NCBI GenBank assembly: GCA_050187875.1
Contig: JBFWXB010000005.1
Span: forward strand, 62,001-126,000
Direction of reading: 5' to 3'
DNA from: JAFKKS01 sp050187875
GTDB taxonomy: Bacteria; Pseudomonadota; Alphaproteobacteria; Rhizobiales; Xanthobacteraceae
Length of the DNA stretch: 64,000 bases
Shown: in pieces, positions 32,705-41,550 of the stretch
Layout of the letters: every line of letters starts with the position of its first letter
Position numbering within the stretch: the first letter of the stretch is position 1
Notes under the pieces: model-generated
The model's input: the letters and a program-made list of their open reading frames with translations, nothing else
What the model was told of the DNA's origin: nothing
The model's database searches: none
Translations under genes and position numbers: made by a program

Positions 32705-34971
32705 CACGGCGTGCTTCTCCCGGCACTTGCGAGCGCCGTGACCAGGTCTTCGCGGTTCTGACGCTCCGGTTGAACGCTGCCGCGCAGCCGCAACGCGTTG
32801 GCGACGACGATCAACGATGACAAAGACATTGCGGCGGCAGCGATCAATGGCGTCACGTGGCCCAGCACCGCGATCGGCACGGCAATCAGGTTGTAGGCGA
32901 TCGCGAGCGCGAAGTTTTGCCGTACAAGCTTCGCTGCAGAGCGGGCGATACGAACGGCGTTTGGCACCGCGCGCAAAGATTCATGCAGGAAAACGAGATC
33001 GGCGGCATTGCGGCCGATATCGGCCGCTGATCCAGGCGCCATCGACGCATGCGCCGCCGCGAGCGCCGGCGCATCGTTGAGACCGTCGCCCACCATCAGG
33101 ACTTTGCGTCCTGCCGCTTCGATCGCGGCGATGTGCGAGGTCTTGTCCGCTGGCGAAAGACGCGCACGGTATGGAACGCGCAACGCTTCTGCGACCTCTT
33201 GCACAGCAGAGTTGCGATCGCCTGACAGGATCTCGATCGAAAGTCCGGCGTCACGCAAGGCATGAACGGTGTCATGAACGCCGCGACGCAAACGATCTTC
33301 GAACGTAAAGGCGGCGAGGAGCATTCCGTCTTTCGCCAGGACGACATTGGCGGTGCCGCAATCGTTGGCGGCCTGCGCCGTCGCCGCCAGCGCCCAGTCG
33401 GGCCGGCCGAGACGGTAGATGTGGGCGCCAATCCTCGCTTCGAGACCAAAGCCCGGATGTTCTGAGACGTCAGCGGCCGCGAGAGGGTCTGCGTTTATGG
33501 CTGCCGCCAGAGTGCGAGAATAAGGGTGGCGCGAATACGCGGCAATCTGCGCTGCGATCTTCAACGCTGCGGGCGCAATTGCGCCGGCATTCACGAGCCG
33601 CGGCGCCCCAAGCGTCAGCGTGCCCGTCTTGTCGAAAACGACGGTGTCGACCTCCGCCAGGCGTTCGAGCGCACCGCCGTCTTTGAGCAAGATGCCGCCT
33701 TCGAACAGGCGTCGCGCGGCGACGACTTGGACCATCGGAACGGCGAGCCCGAGCGCGCAGGGGCACGTGATGATCAGCACCGCGATGGCGATCGTCACAG
33801 CGCGGTGCATGTCGCCGGTCGCCGCCATCCATCCGATAAACGTCAACGCCGCGGTCGCGTGCACCACGGGCGCGTAGAGGCGCGCGGCGCGATCGGCGAT
33901 GCGGCGATAAGCAGAGCGGCCCGCCTCTGCCTGCTCCATCATCCGCAGCATTTCGGCGAGGAATGACTCCTTTGCGGGAGCAAGCGCTGCGATCGTCAGG
34001 GGCGCCGTGAGGTTCAGGGTGCCGGCCTGCAGCAGCGCGCCTTGGCTCGTCGGCTGTGGCGCGCTTTCGCCGGTGACAAGCGAACAATCAAGGTCGGATT
34101 GTCCGTAGACGACCCGTGCGTCGACGGGGACACGCTCGCCGGCGGCGAGGAGGATCGTCATGCCGGGTTCGATTTCGTCGATCGGCAGATAGATCGGCGT
34201 GCCGTCCACCTGCACGACATGCGCGCCACGCGCGGCGAGGCGCGCGAGTCCCTTGACCGCGACGCGGGCGCGCTCGCGCATCATGTGGTCGAGCGTGCGG
34301 CCGATGAGCAGGAAGAACAATAGCGTCACCGCCGCATCGAAATACGCATGCGGACCGTGATACATGGTCTCGTAAAGGCTCAGGGCGAAGGCGAGCAGCA
34401 CGCCGATCGAGATCGGCACGTCCATATTGGTGTGGCCATGCCGCAGCGCCCCCCATGCCGAGCGAAAGAAGACGCGTCCGGAGTAAGCGAGCGTCGGCAG
34501 CGCGATGAACGCCGAGAGCCAGTGAAAGAGGTCACGTGTCGCCGCGTCCGCACCGGACCAGACCGAGACCGACAAGAGCATGATGTTGCTTGCCGCAAAG
34601 CCTGCCACCGCAAGGGCGCGCAGCAATTCGCCGAGCGCAGTATCCTTGCTCTCGGCCTGCATATCGTGGAGATGCGCCTCGTAACCAAGCGCGGCGAGCG
34701 TGGTCATGAAAGGCGGCGGCGTCTGCCCTGCGTTCCACCGGATCGTCACGCGCTTGGTCGAGAGATTGACGCGCGCCGAGCTGACGCCCGGCAGCGCGCC
34801 GATCGCTTTCTCAATTTTCTGGATGCAGCCGCCGCAATGAATGCCCGGGACAGCAATGTCAGTCTGGCTCACGCCTTCGGCGACGCGGCGGCTCGCCAAT
34901 CGTACCTCGTCGCCGTGGTGATTGGGCTCCGTTATCGCGAGAGCCACACCGCTGGATGCGCAACAGCTCAT
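32704..34971 (-). CDS. ccoI: Copper-translocating P1B-type ATPase CcoI/FixI
   Basis: 755-residue copper P-type ATPase that supplies Cu to the cbb3 oxidase CuB site. An N-terminal Cys pair (SCCASSG) and a heavy-metal domain with 'GIHCGGCIQKIEK' (CxxC) precede eight membrane segments. The transmembrane metal motif is 'ITCPCALGLAVP', the phosphorylation site 'VFDKTGTLTLGAP', and the hinge 'VGDGLNDAPALAAAHAS'. AAGGAG 8 bases before ATG 34971 sets the start, rather than the GTG at 34986. It follows the DUF2189 gene rather than the usual ccoG/ccoH. Confidence 0.92.
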   Translation of the reverse strand: MSCCASSGVALAITEPNHHGDEVRLASRRVAEGVSQTDIAVPGIHCGGCIQKIEKAIGALPGVSSARVNLSTKRVTIRWNAGQTPPPFMTTLAALGYEAHLHDMQAESKDTALGELLRALAVAGFAASNIMLLSVSVWSGADAATRDLFHWLSAFIALPTLAYSGRVFFRSAWGALRHGHTNMDVPISIGVLLAFALSLYETMYHGPHAYFDAAVTLLFFLLIGRTLDHMMRERARVAVKGLARLAARGAHVVQVDGTPIYLPIDEIEPGMTILLAAGERVPVDARVVYGQSDLDCSLVTGESAPQPTSQGALLQAGTLNLTAPLTIAALAPAKESFLAEMLRMMEQAEAGRSAYRRIADRAARLYAPVVHATAALTFIGWMAATGDMHRAVTIAIAVLIITCPCALGLAVPMVQVVAARRLFEGGILLKDGGALERLAEVDTVVFDKTGTLTLGAPRLVNAGAIAPAALKIAAQIAAYSRHPYSRTLAAAINADPLAAADVSEHPGFGLEARIGAHIYRLGRPDWALAATAQAANDCGTANVVLAKDGMLLAAFTFEDRLRRGVHDTVHALRDAGLSIEILSGDRNSAVQEVAEALRVPYRARLSPADKTSHIAAIEAAGRKVLMVGDGLNDAPALAAAHASMAPGSAADIGRNAADLVFLHESLRAVPNAVRIARSAAKLVRQNFALAIAYNLIAVPIAVLGHVTPLIAAAAMSLSSLIVVANALRLRGSVQPERQNREDLVTALASAGRSTP

Positions 34972-34990
34972 GGCCGCTCCTTGCACCCCA

Positions 34991-35776
34991 CTATCTCTGG
35001 ATCGCCCGATAGGCGTGCCACGTTCCGTGCCCGAGCACGGGAAAGATCACGATCAGGCCGACAAGGCCGGTGGCGAGCGAGACAAGGGTGAGCCCTAGCA
35101 CGATCGCGCCCCAAGCCAGCAGGGCGGAGATGTTGTGCCAGACAAACGCGATGCTCGATCCCATCGCGGTCAGTGCATCGACGCGCTGGTCGAGCAGCAT
35201 CGGCACCGCGAATATGCTGATGGCGAACGAGAAGGCTGCGAAGAGCGCGCCGACCACGCTGCCGACCATCAGCATCGCCCAGCCAACCGGCGTGCCGAGC
35301 AGCATCGGCACGATATGCGCGAGGCCGGGGAAGGGGCGGAGGCCGAAAAAAAGTGCGTAGACGATCACCGCCGCGCGCATCCACAGCAGCATCAGCAGCA
35401 GCAGCAGCACGCCGGTGAACAGGATCTGTGGGCCGGACGCCGGCCGCACGAAGACCATGCGGGCGAGACTGACGCCTTTACCGGCCGCAAGGAGCCGGCT
35501 CTTCTCATAGAGCCCGACGGCCAGGATCGGCCCCACGACCATGAAGCCGGCGAGCGCGGGGAACAGGACGTAGTCCCAGCCGAAGACGAACAGCCCGCCG
35601 ACGATCGTCCCCGAGAGAAGAAAGATCAGCCCCCCATAGACGAGGCTCGGCCCCGGCACGGTGCGGAAGTCGCGCCAGCCATCAGCGAGCCAACGGACCG
35701 CCATGCCAGCCGTCAGTCCGCGATCCCATCGCTTTTCGCGCGGCAGCGGCGGCACCACCGCCGGAATGATCGTCAT
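34991..35776 (-). CDS. DUF2189 family integral membrane protein
   Basis: 261-residue polytopic membrane protein with about six hydrophobic segments (for example LVYGGLIFLLSGTIVGGLFVFGW and VIVYALFFGL) and the family-typical ends 'AVRWLADGWRDFRTVPGPSLVYG' and 'VFPVLGHGTWHAYRAI'. The function of DUF2189 proteins is not established. I chose ATG at 35776, with GAGG upstream; a longer frame from 35908 adds 44 Arg-rich residues without hydrophobic character. It is inserted in the cco operon between the ccoP-linked small gene and ccoI, so a role in oxidase assembly or a micro-oxic function is plausible. Confidence 0.85.
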   Translation of the reverse strand: MTIIPAVVPPLPREKRWDRGLTAGMAVRWLADGWRDFRTVPGPSLVYGGLIFLLSGTIVGGLFVFGWDYVLFPALAGFMVVGPILAVGLYEKSRLLAAGKGVSLARMVFVRPASGPQILFTGVLLLLLMLLWMRAAVIVYALFFGLRPFPGLAHIVPMLLGTPVGWAMLMVGSVVGALFAAFSFAISIFAVPMLLDQRVDALTAMGSSIAFVWHNISALLAWGAIVLGLTLVSLATGLVGLIVIFPVLGHGTWHAYRAIQR

Positions 35777-35828
35777 GAGAGACCTCGCCCGTTCAATCCG
35801 CCGTCTTTCCGGTCGCCATGTCCTCGGG

Positions 35829-36038
35829 TCATGGCGAACACGATGATTTGGCCGCGCTGTAAACGCCCCGCTCCGCGTCGCCCTGACCCAATCGCTGATG
35901 CGAGACACAGTCGGGCTGCGAGATCATCGCGACATGCACGAGGTGCCAGTTGGCGGCGCCAAGGAGCGCGAGCCCGGCGAAGACCGCCAGCCATATGGCG
36001 AGCCGTTTGCGCGGGCATAGAGTTGCCGTTTCCGTCAT
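35829..36038 (-). CDS. Small single-span membrane protein after ccoP ('SQPDC' protein)
   Basis: 69-residue protein whose ATG overlaps the ccoP stop (ATGA at 36035-36038). Residues 12-35 form one membrane helix (LAIWLAVFAGLALLGAANWHL), followed by 'VHVAMISQPDCVSHQR' and a short polar tail ending in a second Cys (SSCSP). I recall similar small proteins beside fixNOQP in rhizobia but cannot confirm this here, and no function is known to me. The tight coupling to ccoP and the Cys/His residues just outside the membrane suggest an oxidase-associated or copper/haem-handling role (inference). Confidence 0.72.
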   Translation of the reverse strand: MTETATLCPRKRLAIWLAVFAGLALLGAANWHLVHVAMISQPDCVSHQRLGQGDAERGVYSAAKSSCSP

Positions 36039-36907
36039 CGCCCCGCCTTCCGCAGGTCGGTGAGATAAAGCGCGAGGATCTTGCGGTCGATGAGGGAGAG
36101 GCGCTCCTCCCAGGTGGGCATGTGCCCCTGCCGTCCGCCGAACACGGTCGTGGTGATGGAATGAGCGTCGCCGCCATAGATCCAGAAGGCGTCCGTCAGG
36201 TCCGGCGCGCCGACGTCCGTCTTGCCTTTGGCGTCGTCGCCATGGCAGGCGACGCAATTGGCGGCGAACACGGTCTTGCCCGCGGCGGCCTTGTCGGCCG
36301 GAACACTGGCCGGCTGCGAGAGGCTGCGCACGAAGGCGACGACGTTCTCGATGTCGCCGCGCGGCAGAACGGAGTCGCGTCCGAAGGCCGGCATTTGCGA
36401 GCTGCGCGTTTCCGGATGCGCCGAATTGATGCCGACGCGAATCGTTTCGGCGATCGCTTCCGGCGATCCGCCCCAGAGCCATGCATTGGTCGTGAGATTC
36501 GGGAAGCCTGGGCCGCCCGATGCATTCCGGCCGTGGCACGCGGCGCAGTTGTCGCCAAAGAGCGCGCGGCCGGTCTCGCGAACGACCGCCATGATAGCCG
36601 GATCACGCTGGAGCTCGGCGAAGTCCCCTTTAGCGATGCGGTCGGTCCATCGCGTGCGGTCGAGCGCCGCCTGCTTCAGCGACTGGCCGACGATCATGCG
36701 CTGGTCGATGCCGAGCAGACCCTTGGTGTAGGTCGTGCCAATCGGCCACGCCGGCATCAACAGCCAGTAGCCGATCGCAAACAGCGCCGTCGTGATCAGG
36801 AAGAAATAGATCACGCGCGGGACCGGCGTGTTGAGCTCCGTGATCCCGTTCCACTCGTGCCCGGTCGTCAGATATCCCGTGTGGGGATCGCGTTGTTCTA
36901 TCGCCAC
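36035..36907 (-). CDS. ccoP: cbb3-type cytochrome c oxidase subunit III, dihaem (CcoP/FixP)
   Basis: 290-residue membrane-anchored dihaem cytochrome c that relays electrons to the oxidase. An N-terminal 'DGIxELNxPxPxW'-like motif appears as 'NGITELNTPVPRVIYFFLITTALFAIGYW', including the anchor. The two haem sites are 'CAACHG' (near residue 120) and 'CVACHG' (near 222), with Met ligands in 'SSQMPAFG' and 'QGHMPTW'. Translation starts at GTG 36907, overlapping the ccoQ 3' end by 10 bases. Confidence 0.94.
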   Translation of the reverse strand: MAIEQRDPHTGYLTTGHEWNGITELNTPVPRVIYFFLITTALFAIGYWLLMPAWPIGTTYTKGLLGIDQRMIVGQSLKQAALDRTRWTDRIAKGDFAELQRDPAIMAVVRETGRALFGDNCAACHGRNASGGPGFPNLTTNAWLWGGSPEAIAETIRVGINSAHPETRSSQMPAFGRDSVLPRGDIENVVAFVRSLSQPASVPADKAAAGKTVFAANCVACHGDDAKGKTDVGAPDLTDAFWIYGGDAHSITTTVFGGRQGHMPTWEERLSLIDRKILALYLTDLRKAGR

Positions 36908-37065
36908 GGCCGGTCCTCGTCTTCGAGGATCGCGCTAGCAGCGCGATCGAACTGCTTCTTGTTGGATGGCCAGTAAACGTAAAGAAGGACGATGGCCGAC
37001 AATCCGAGGAGGTAAAACAGGCCGAACGACTTGGAGAGCCAGAGCATGGTGTCGTGCGCGATCAT
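36898..37065 (-). CDS. ccoQ: cbb3-type cytochrome oxidase subunit CcoQ/FixQ
   Basis: 55-residue subunit that stabilises the CcoP-CcoNO complex. One membrane helix (SFGLFYLLGLSAIVLLYVYWP) is followed by the family-typical 'SNKKQFDRAASAILEDEDRPW'. Found by translating the gap between ccoO and ccoP. The ATG at 37065 lies 3 bases after the ccoO stop and the end overlaps ccoP by 10 bases. Confidence 0.93.
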   Translation of the reverse strand: MIAHDTMLWLSKSFGLFYLLGLSAIVLLYVYWPSNKKQFDRAASAILEDEDRPWR

Positions 37066-37068
37066 GGT

Positions 37069-37809
37069 TCATTGTCCCGCCGACGCGACCGACTTGCCGG
37101 CAGCGTCCGTCAATCGGCCAAGGATCTGGAGATAGGAGACAAGGGCATCCATCTCCGACAGTTTCGTTGGCGCTCCGTCGAAGGCGCGCATGTTCGTCGC
37201 CTCGCCGTAGCGTTTCGTCACGCCTTCAGCCAAAGGCGAATCCGGCGCCGCCTGCCCGTAAGCGTCGGCGGCGGCGTTTGCTATCATCTCGTCGCTGTAT
37301 GGCACGCCAACCCGGCGCATCGCGGTCAAATTTGCGCCGAGATCGTCGGTCCGCAATTCCGTCCGCGAGAGCCAGCTGTATCTCGGCATCACCGATTCCG
37401 GCACGACATCGCGCGGATTGATGAGATGCGCGACATGCCATTCGTCGGAATACTTGCCGCCGATGCGTGCGAGGTCCGGGCCGGTGCGCTTCGAGCCCCA
37501 CTGCATCGGATGGTCGTATTTCGATTCGACCGCAAGCGAGTAGGGGCCGTAGCGCTCGACCTCGTCGCGCAGCGTGCGGATCATCTGCGAGTGGCAGGCG
37601 TAACAGCCTTCGCGAATGTAGATGTTGCGGCCCGCGAGCTCGAGCGGGGTGTAGACGCGCATATTCGGCGCGTCCTCGACGGTCTGATGGATGGTGAAGA
37701 GCGGGGCGATCTCCACGAGGCCGCCAATGCTCGCAACGGCAATGATGCCGACCACCATGCCGATGGCCTTGCGCTCGAGCCGATAATGAAATCCGAACAT
37801 GGCGTTCAC
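37069..37809 (-). CDS. ccoO: cbb3-type cytochrome c oxidase subunit II, monohaem (CcoO/FixO)
   Basis: 246-residue membrane-anchored monohaem cytochrome c. Anchor 'AIGMVVGIIAVASIGGLVEIAPLF', then the haem site 'GCYACHSQMIR' preceded by 'LAGRNIYIREG'. 'YGPYSLAVESKYDHPMQWGSKRTGPDLARIGGKYSDEWH' is the conserved core, and the Met ligand is likely in 'ESVMPRY'. Its ATG overlaps the ccoN stop (ATGA). Confidence 0.95.
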   Translation of the reverse strand: MNAMFGFHYRLERKAIGMVVGIIAVASIGGLVEIAPLFTIHQTVEDAPNMRVYTPLELAGRNIYIREGCYACHSQMIRTLRDEVERYGPYSLAVESKYDHPMQWGSKRTGPDLARIGGKYSDEWHVAHLINPRDVVPESVMPRYSWLSRTELRTDDLGANLTAMRRVGVPYSDEMIANAAADAYGQAAPDSPLAEGVTKRYGEATNMRAFDGAPTKLSEMDALVSYLQILGRLTDAAGKSVASAGQ

Positions 37810-39467
37810 TCCGCCGGCTGGAGGGCGGGCGCCGCGCCATCGCGAGGCTCGGGCATTTCGGTGACTTCACGCGCCGGCGCGGGCGCTTCGCTGATCGTCA
37901 TCCAGATGTTGTAGCAACCGATGATCGCGCCGATCAGGAAGAGAAGCCCGCCGAATGCGCGCGCGATGTAATAGGGATGCATCGCCACGAGGGAGTCGAC
38001 GAACGAGTAAGCGAGCGTTCCGCTCTCGTTGTAGGTCCGCCACATCAGCCCCTGGATGATGCCGGAGTTCCACATCGCCAGCACGTAGACGACGGTGCCG
38101 GCGAGCGCGAGCCAGAAATGCGCCTCGACCAAGCGTGCCGAATACATGCCTTCACGCTTCCACAGCCACGGCACCGACGCATAAATCGAGCCGAATGTGA
38201 TCATCGCGACCCAGCCAAGCGCGCCGGCGTGCACGTGCCCAACGGTCCAGTCGGTGTAATGCGAGAGCGAGTTCACCGAGCGGATCGCCATGAACGATCC
38301 TTCGAACGTGCTGAGGCCGTAGAACACGGCGGCGACCATCATGAAGCGCAGCACGGCGTCGTCACGCACCTTGTGCCAGGCGCCGTTCAGCGTCATCAGC
38401 GCGTTGCCCGCCGACGCCCAAGAAGGCACCAGCAGCATCACCGAGAAGGTCATGCCGAGGGTCTGCACCCACTGAGGCAGCGCCGTGTAATGCAGATGGT
38501 GGGAACCAGCCCACATGTAGAAGAAGGTGATGCCCCAGAAGCTGATGATCGAGATCCGATAGGAAAAGATCGGGCGTCCGGCACGCTTCGGCATGAAATA
38601 ATACATCATGCCCAGGAAGCCGGCGGTGAGGAAAAAGGCGACGGCATTGTGGCCGTACCACCACTCCGTCATCGCATCCTGCACGCCGGAGAACAGCGAA
38701 TAGCTCTTGGCGCTGCCGAGCGAGACGGGCACGGCGAGGTTGTTCACGATGTGCAGCATCGCGACAACCAGAATGAACGCCATGTAGTACCAATTGGAGA
38801 CGTAGATGTGCGGCTCTTTACGGCGCGACAGCGTGACCAGATAGATGCCGAAATAGGTGACCCACACGATCACCAGCCAGATATCGGCGTACCATTCGGG
38901 CTCGGCGTATTCACGCGATTGCGTGATGCCCATGAGATAGCCAGTGACGGCGAGGAGGCAAAACAGGTTATAGCCGAACAGCACGAAGAGTGGACTCAAC
39001 TGGTCGGGCAGACGGGCGCGGGTCGTGCGCTGCATCACGTAGAATGACGTTGCGATCAGCGCGTTGCCGCCGAAGCCGAAGATCACGCCGGTGGTATGGA
39101 CGGGGCGGATGCGGCCAAAGCTCGCCCAGGCGGCATCGAATGTCAGGTCCGGCCACGCGAGGAGCGCTGCCACCCAAACGCCAAAGAACATACCGACGAC
39201 AGCCCAGGCCATCGCCAGAATGATGCCGAGCTTGCTTGGCTCATCGTAATAGTGATTAAGCCGCGCGGCGCTTGGCTCCGGCGAGTAGTACCGGGATATC
39301 ACAGCAAGCGTTCCGCCAATGCCGGCGAGCATGACGAGAACGCCGTGCACGCCGAGCGGATCGCCACGCCCGCCCGCAGCCATTGCCAAGCCGACGGTCG
39401 CGAGCACCGTCGAAATGACCAGCGCGGTCTGCCGTTCGTTCCTGGTGAGTTGCTCGACAAGAGCCAT
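37806..39467 (-). CDS. ccoN: cbb3-type cytochrome c oxidase catalytic subunit I (CcoN/FixN)
   Basis: 553-residue catalytic subunit of the high-affinity terminal oxidase, reducing O2 at a haem b3-CuB centre in the inner membrane. Twelve or so membrane segments contain the conserved 'IRPVHTTGVIFGFGGNALIATSFYVMQRT', 'WYGHNAVAFFLTAGFLGMMYYFMPK' (CuB/His region), 'SHHLHYTALPQW' and 'TVGHVHAGALGWVAM' (haem His ligands). ATG 39467 with GGAG nine bases upstream is preferred over GTG 39488. A FixK-type box lies about 98 bases upstream of the start. Confidence 0.95.
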   Translation of the reverse strand: MALVEQLTRNERQTALVISTVLATVGLAMAAGGRGDPLGVHGVLVMLAGIGGTLAVISRYYSPEPSAARLNHYYDEPSKLGIILAMAWAVVGMFFGVWVAALLAWPDLTFDAAWASFGRIRPVHTTGVIFGFGGNALIATSFYVMQRTTRARLPDQLSPLFVLFGYNLFCLLAVTGYLMGITQSREYAEPEWYADIWLVIVWVTYFGIYLVTLSRRKEPHIYVSNWYYMAFILVVAMLHIVNNLAVPVSLGSAKSYSLFSGVQDAMTEWWYGHNAVAFFLTAGFLGMMYYFMPKRAGRPIFSYRISIISFWGITFFYMWAGSHHLHYTALPQWVQTLGMTFSVMLLVPSWASAGNALMTLNGAWHKVRDDAVLRFMMVAAVFYGLSTFEGSFMAIRSVNSLSHYTDWTVGHVHAGALGWVAMITFGSIYASVPWLWKREGMYSARLVEAHFWLALAGTVVYVLAMWNSGIIQGLMWRTYNESGTLAYSFVDSLVAMHPYYIARAFGGLLFLIGAIIGCYNIWMTISEAPAPAREVTEMPEPRDGAAPALQPAE

Positions 39468-39558
39468 TTTTGTTTGCTCCGCATGCACGGCAGGCTATGT
39501 CGGCCATCGAGGCCGACAAACATTCAGAGTGAACTTATCCAAGGCTAACCGATATTCC

Positions 39559-39572
39559 TTGAGCCAGCGCAA
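39559..39572. promoter_or_regulatory. FixK/FNR-type box before ccoN (TTGAGCCAGCGCAA)
   Basis: TTGAGCCAGCGCAA matches the rhizobial FixK2 consensus TTG(A/C)-N6-(T/G)CAA exactly and lies upstream of ccoN in the 148-base gap to nnrS. A FixK gene is present at 44372-45061, so micro-oxic activation of ccoNOQP is expected. Confidence 0.7.
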
Positions 39573-39615
39573 AGACGCACGGTTATGGCGGACGTTGTCC
39601 GCCCAGATCACGATG

Positions 39616-40806
39616 TCAGTGCAGCTTTGCGCGCGGCCGCGACAACGACGGCCCATAGCCGAGCGCGAAGAGCCAGAAGGCGATGCCCCAGCCTAGGGCC
39701 GCCGCGCAGAGCAGGGGCACGGAGAACGCAGGGGCGAGCGCGGCGGCGACGCGCAGCATCGCCGCCCCGACGATCAGCGTGTAGATCGCCTGCGTGAGCC
39801 AATCGGCGGACAGTGCTTGCCCGGTGTGGCCGAGGGTTGCCCGCGTCATCACAGCCAGGGTCATGACGCCGATGGCGCCGACCGTCCACAGATGGATGCC
39901 GGCGCTGAGCGGCACATGCTGGGGGAAGAAGATCGCGCACGCGACGAGAAAGAAGCCGCCCGGCACGAAGAGATAGGCGATGTGCAGCACCAGAACCAAA
40001 CGGTCGCGCCACGTCCTCTCGCCGGCCCAGCGCGCGACGCGCATCGCCTGGCCGGTTCCGGCGATGATCGCGAGTGCTCCCGTGCCCTCCCAGTCCGGCG
40101 CTGCGACCCAGGTCGCGAGAGCAGCCGCGGAGATCACCATCACCGCGATATCGAAGCGATTGAACGGGATCGGAAGGCGCCCCGGATTTTCACGCGCCAG
40201 CCAATTGCGCGTGAAGCTCGGCACAATGCGCCCGCCGATCAAGGAAATCAGGGCGATGGCGGCAGCGACACCGAGGCGCGTGGCAAATCCCGCTTGTCCC
40301 GTTGCATGGTCCTGGAGATGAAAGGCCACATTCCCCACGAGGAAGAGGGTGAGAATGCCGACCGGCGCAAGATTGCGCCAATTGCGGCCGGCCACGACTT
40401 CGCGCGCGCACACGACTGCAATCGTGAACAGAAAGAGCGAGTCGATGATGCCCGCGGCGAGGGGGCCGATCGTGGCGGAAAAAAATACCGCAAGGCGCCC
40501 AGCGAGCCATAGCGCAACGAGGGCTGCCAAGCCTACGCCCTGCAAAGGAAGGCGGCCCGTCCAATTGGGAATAGCTGTGAGAAGGAAGCCCGTGATGATG
40601 GCCGGCAGATAACCGTACAACATTTCATGCACGTGCCAATCGATCGGCGACAACGCCGTCGGGATCGAAATTTCACCGAAAAACAGCGGCAGCCAGATGG
40701 CCACGGCGAGGCCCGCATAGATCGCGCCGGAGAGGAAGAAGGGGCGGAACCCGTAACTGAAAAGCGCTGGACCGTGAAAAGGCTTGAGCCGCGGAATGGC
40801 CGACAT
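39616..40806 (-). CDS. nnrS: NnrS family haem-copper membrane protein
   Basis: 396-residue polytopic membrane protein with about twelve hydrophobic segments. The family's N-terminal 'YGFRPFFLSGAIYAGLAV', the 'WHVHEMLYGYLPAIITGFLLTAIPNWTG' segment with conserved histidines, and 'AGIHLWTVGAIGVMTLAVMTRATLGHTG' near the C-terminus are diagnostic. NnrS relates to tolerance of nitric oxide and reactive nitrogen under low oxygen. It lies upstream of the ccoN promoter on the same strand, in the FixLJ-K/cbb3 island. Confidence 0.9.
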   Translation of the reverse strand: MSAIPRLKPFHGPALFSYGFRPFFLSGAIYAGLAVAIWLPLFFGEISIPTALSPIDWHVHEMLYGYLPAIITGFLLTAIPNWTGRLPLQGVGLAALVALWLAGRLAVFFSATIGPLAAGIIDSLFLFTIAVVCAREVVAGRNWRNLAPVGILTLFLVGNVAFHLQDHATGQAGFATRLGVAAAIALISLIGGRIVPSFTRNWLARENPGRLPIPFNRFDIAVMVISAAALATWVAAPDWEGTGALAIIAGTGQAMRVARWAGERTWRDRLVLVLHIAYLFVPGGFFLVACAIFFPQHVPLSAGIHLWTVGAIGVMTLAVMTRATLGHTGQALSADWLTQAIYTLIVGAAMLRVAAALAPAFSVPLLCAAALGWGIAFWLFALGYGPSLSRPRAKLH

Positions 40807-40864
40807 GCTTCTTCTTACCTTTCGGGCATTGCAGCGACGGGCGTCAGAGCGCCCTCCATCCTAA

Positions 40865-40946
40865 CCCTCCCCGCTTGCGGGGGAGGGAAGGGTGGGGGCA
40901 GGACGTAGATGGCCGGGACGATCCCCGGATCAAGTCCGGGGACGGC
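40865..40946. repeat. Two adjacent GC-rich palindromic repeats between the DUF6455 gene and nnrS
   Basis: CCCTCCCCGC-TT-GCGGGGGAGGG (40865-40887) and a second hairpin with stem CCCCGGA/TCCGGGG (40923-40941), flanked by GGCC on both sides (40911-40946). Similar G/C-rich palindromes recur at 45097-45243. They fill the 40807-41019 gap, which holds no recognisable gene, and may terminate transcripts or act as dispersed REP-like elements. Confidence 0.6.
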
Positions 40947-41019
40947 CAAGACGAAAAAGGATTCATCGTCGGCCGGTTAGAAGTCCCTGAAAATACTGTT
41001 CGCATTTCCGGCCAGTCTC

Positions 41020-41481
41020 TTAGGCCGGCTTCTTGTTCCGGATCGCGTTGCGCATTCGGTCGACGACTTCGTCGCTCATGATTTGATTGATTGTCTGCTC
41101 GTTGGGGCAGTAGGTGCGCCAAATGCCACTCTCTGGACGCCGTTTCAGGTCGTTCGCGCACCGCGCCTTGCTATCGCAAAGGGCGCAGACGCGCGCGAGG
41201 TCCCGCGCGTATTCCGGCTCACTTCTTTCGATCGCGCCAGGGTCGACGCCGAGGACCTCCAAGCGGCCGCCGAGCAACCCCTGCCAGGCCGAGCGCCGGC
41301 GTGAGAGCTGCATCAGTTCGACCTGCTGCAACCCCATATCAAGGGCCAAGCGGTCGGCTTCGGCGGGGCAGCGCTGCCAATAGTCGTTGAGATTGCCCAA
41401 TTCGCGCCATCGCTGCCAGGCATCGGTAACGGCGCGCGAGAACGCCTGAAGTCTGGACGAAGCGCGTTCGGTGTGGATCAT
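41020..41481 (-). CDS. DUF6455 family Cys-rich protein
   Basis: 153-residue soluble protein. The C-terminal half holds 'VCALCDSKARCANDLKRRPESGIWRTYCPNEQTINQI', a four-cysteine arrangement typical of DUF6455 proteins, whose function is unknown; the cysteines could bind metal or an Fe-S cluster. The N-terminal half is helical (RASSRLQAFSRAVTDAWQRW). It has its own FixK-type box at 41551-41564, about 70 bases upstream, so it is probably a micro-oxic gene. It is divergent from fixL. Confidence 0.8.
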   Translation of the reverse strand: MIHTERASSRLQAFSRAVTDAWQRWRELGNLNDYWQRCPAEADRLALDMGLQQVELMQLSRRRSAWQGLLGGRLEVLGVDPGAIERSEPEYARDLARVCALCDSKARCANDLKRRPESGIWRTYCPNEQTINQIMSDEVVDRMRNAIRNKKPA

Positions 41482-41550
41482 GGCGTCCGCCGTTCAAAAT
41501 CTACGCCAGCAAAGACCTAAACAGTATATATGCCCCGCTTCTCACGCCGT

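Noticed and set aside
35829..36539. Long minus-strand frame through ccoP ending with the small SQPDC protein
   Set aside because: The upstream part is an out-of-frame shadow of ccoP; only the last 69 codons from ATG 36038 look like a real protein.
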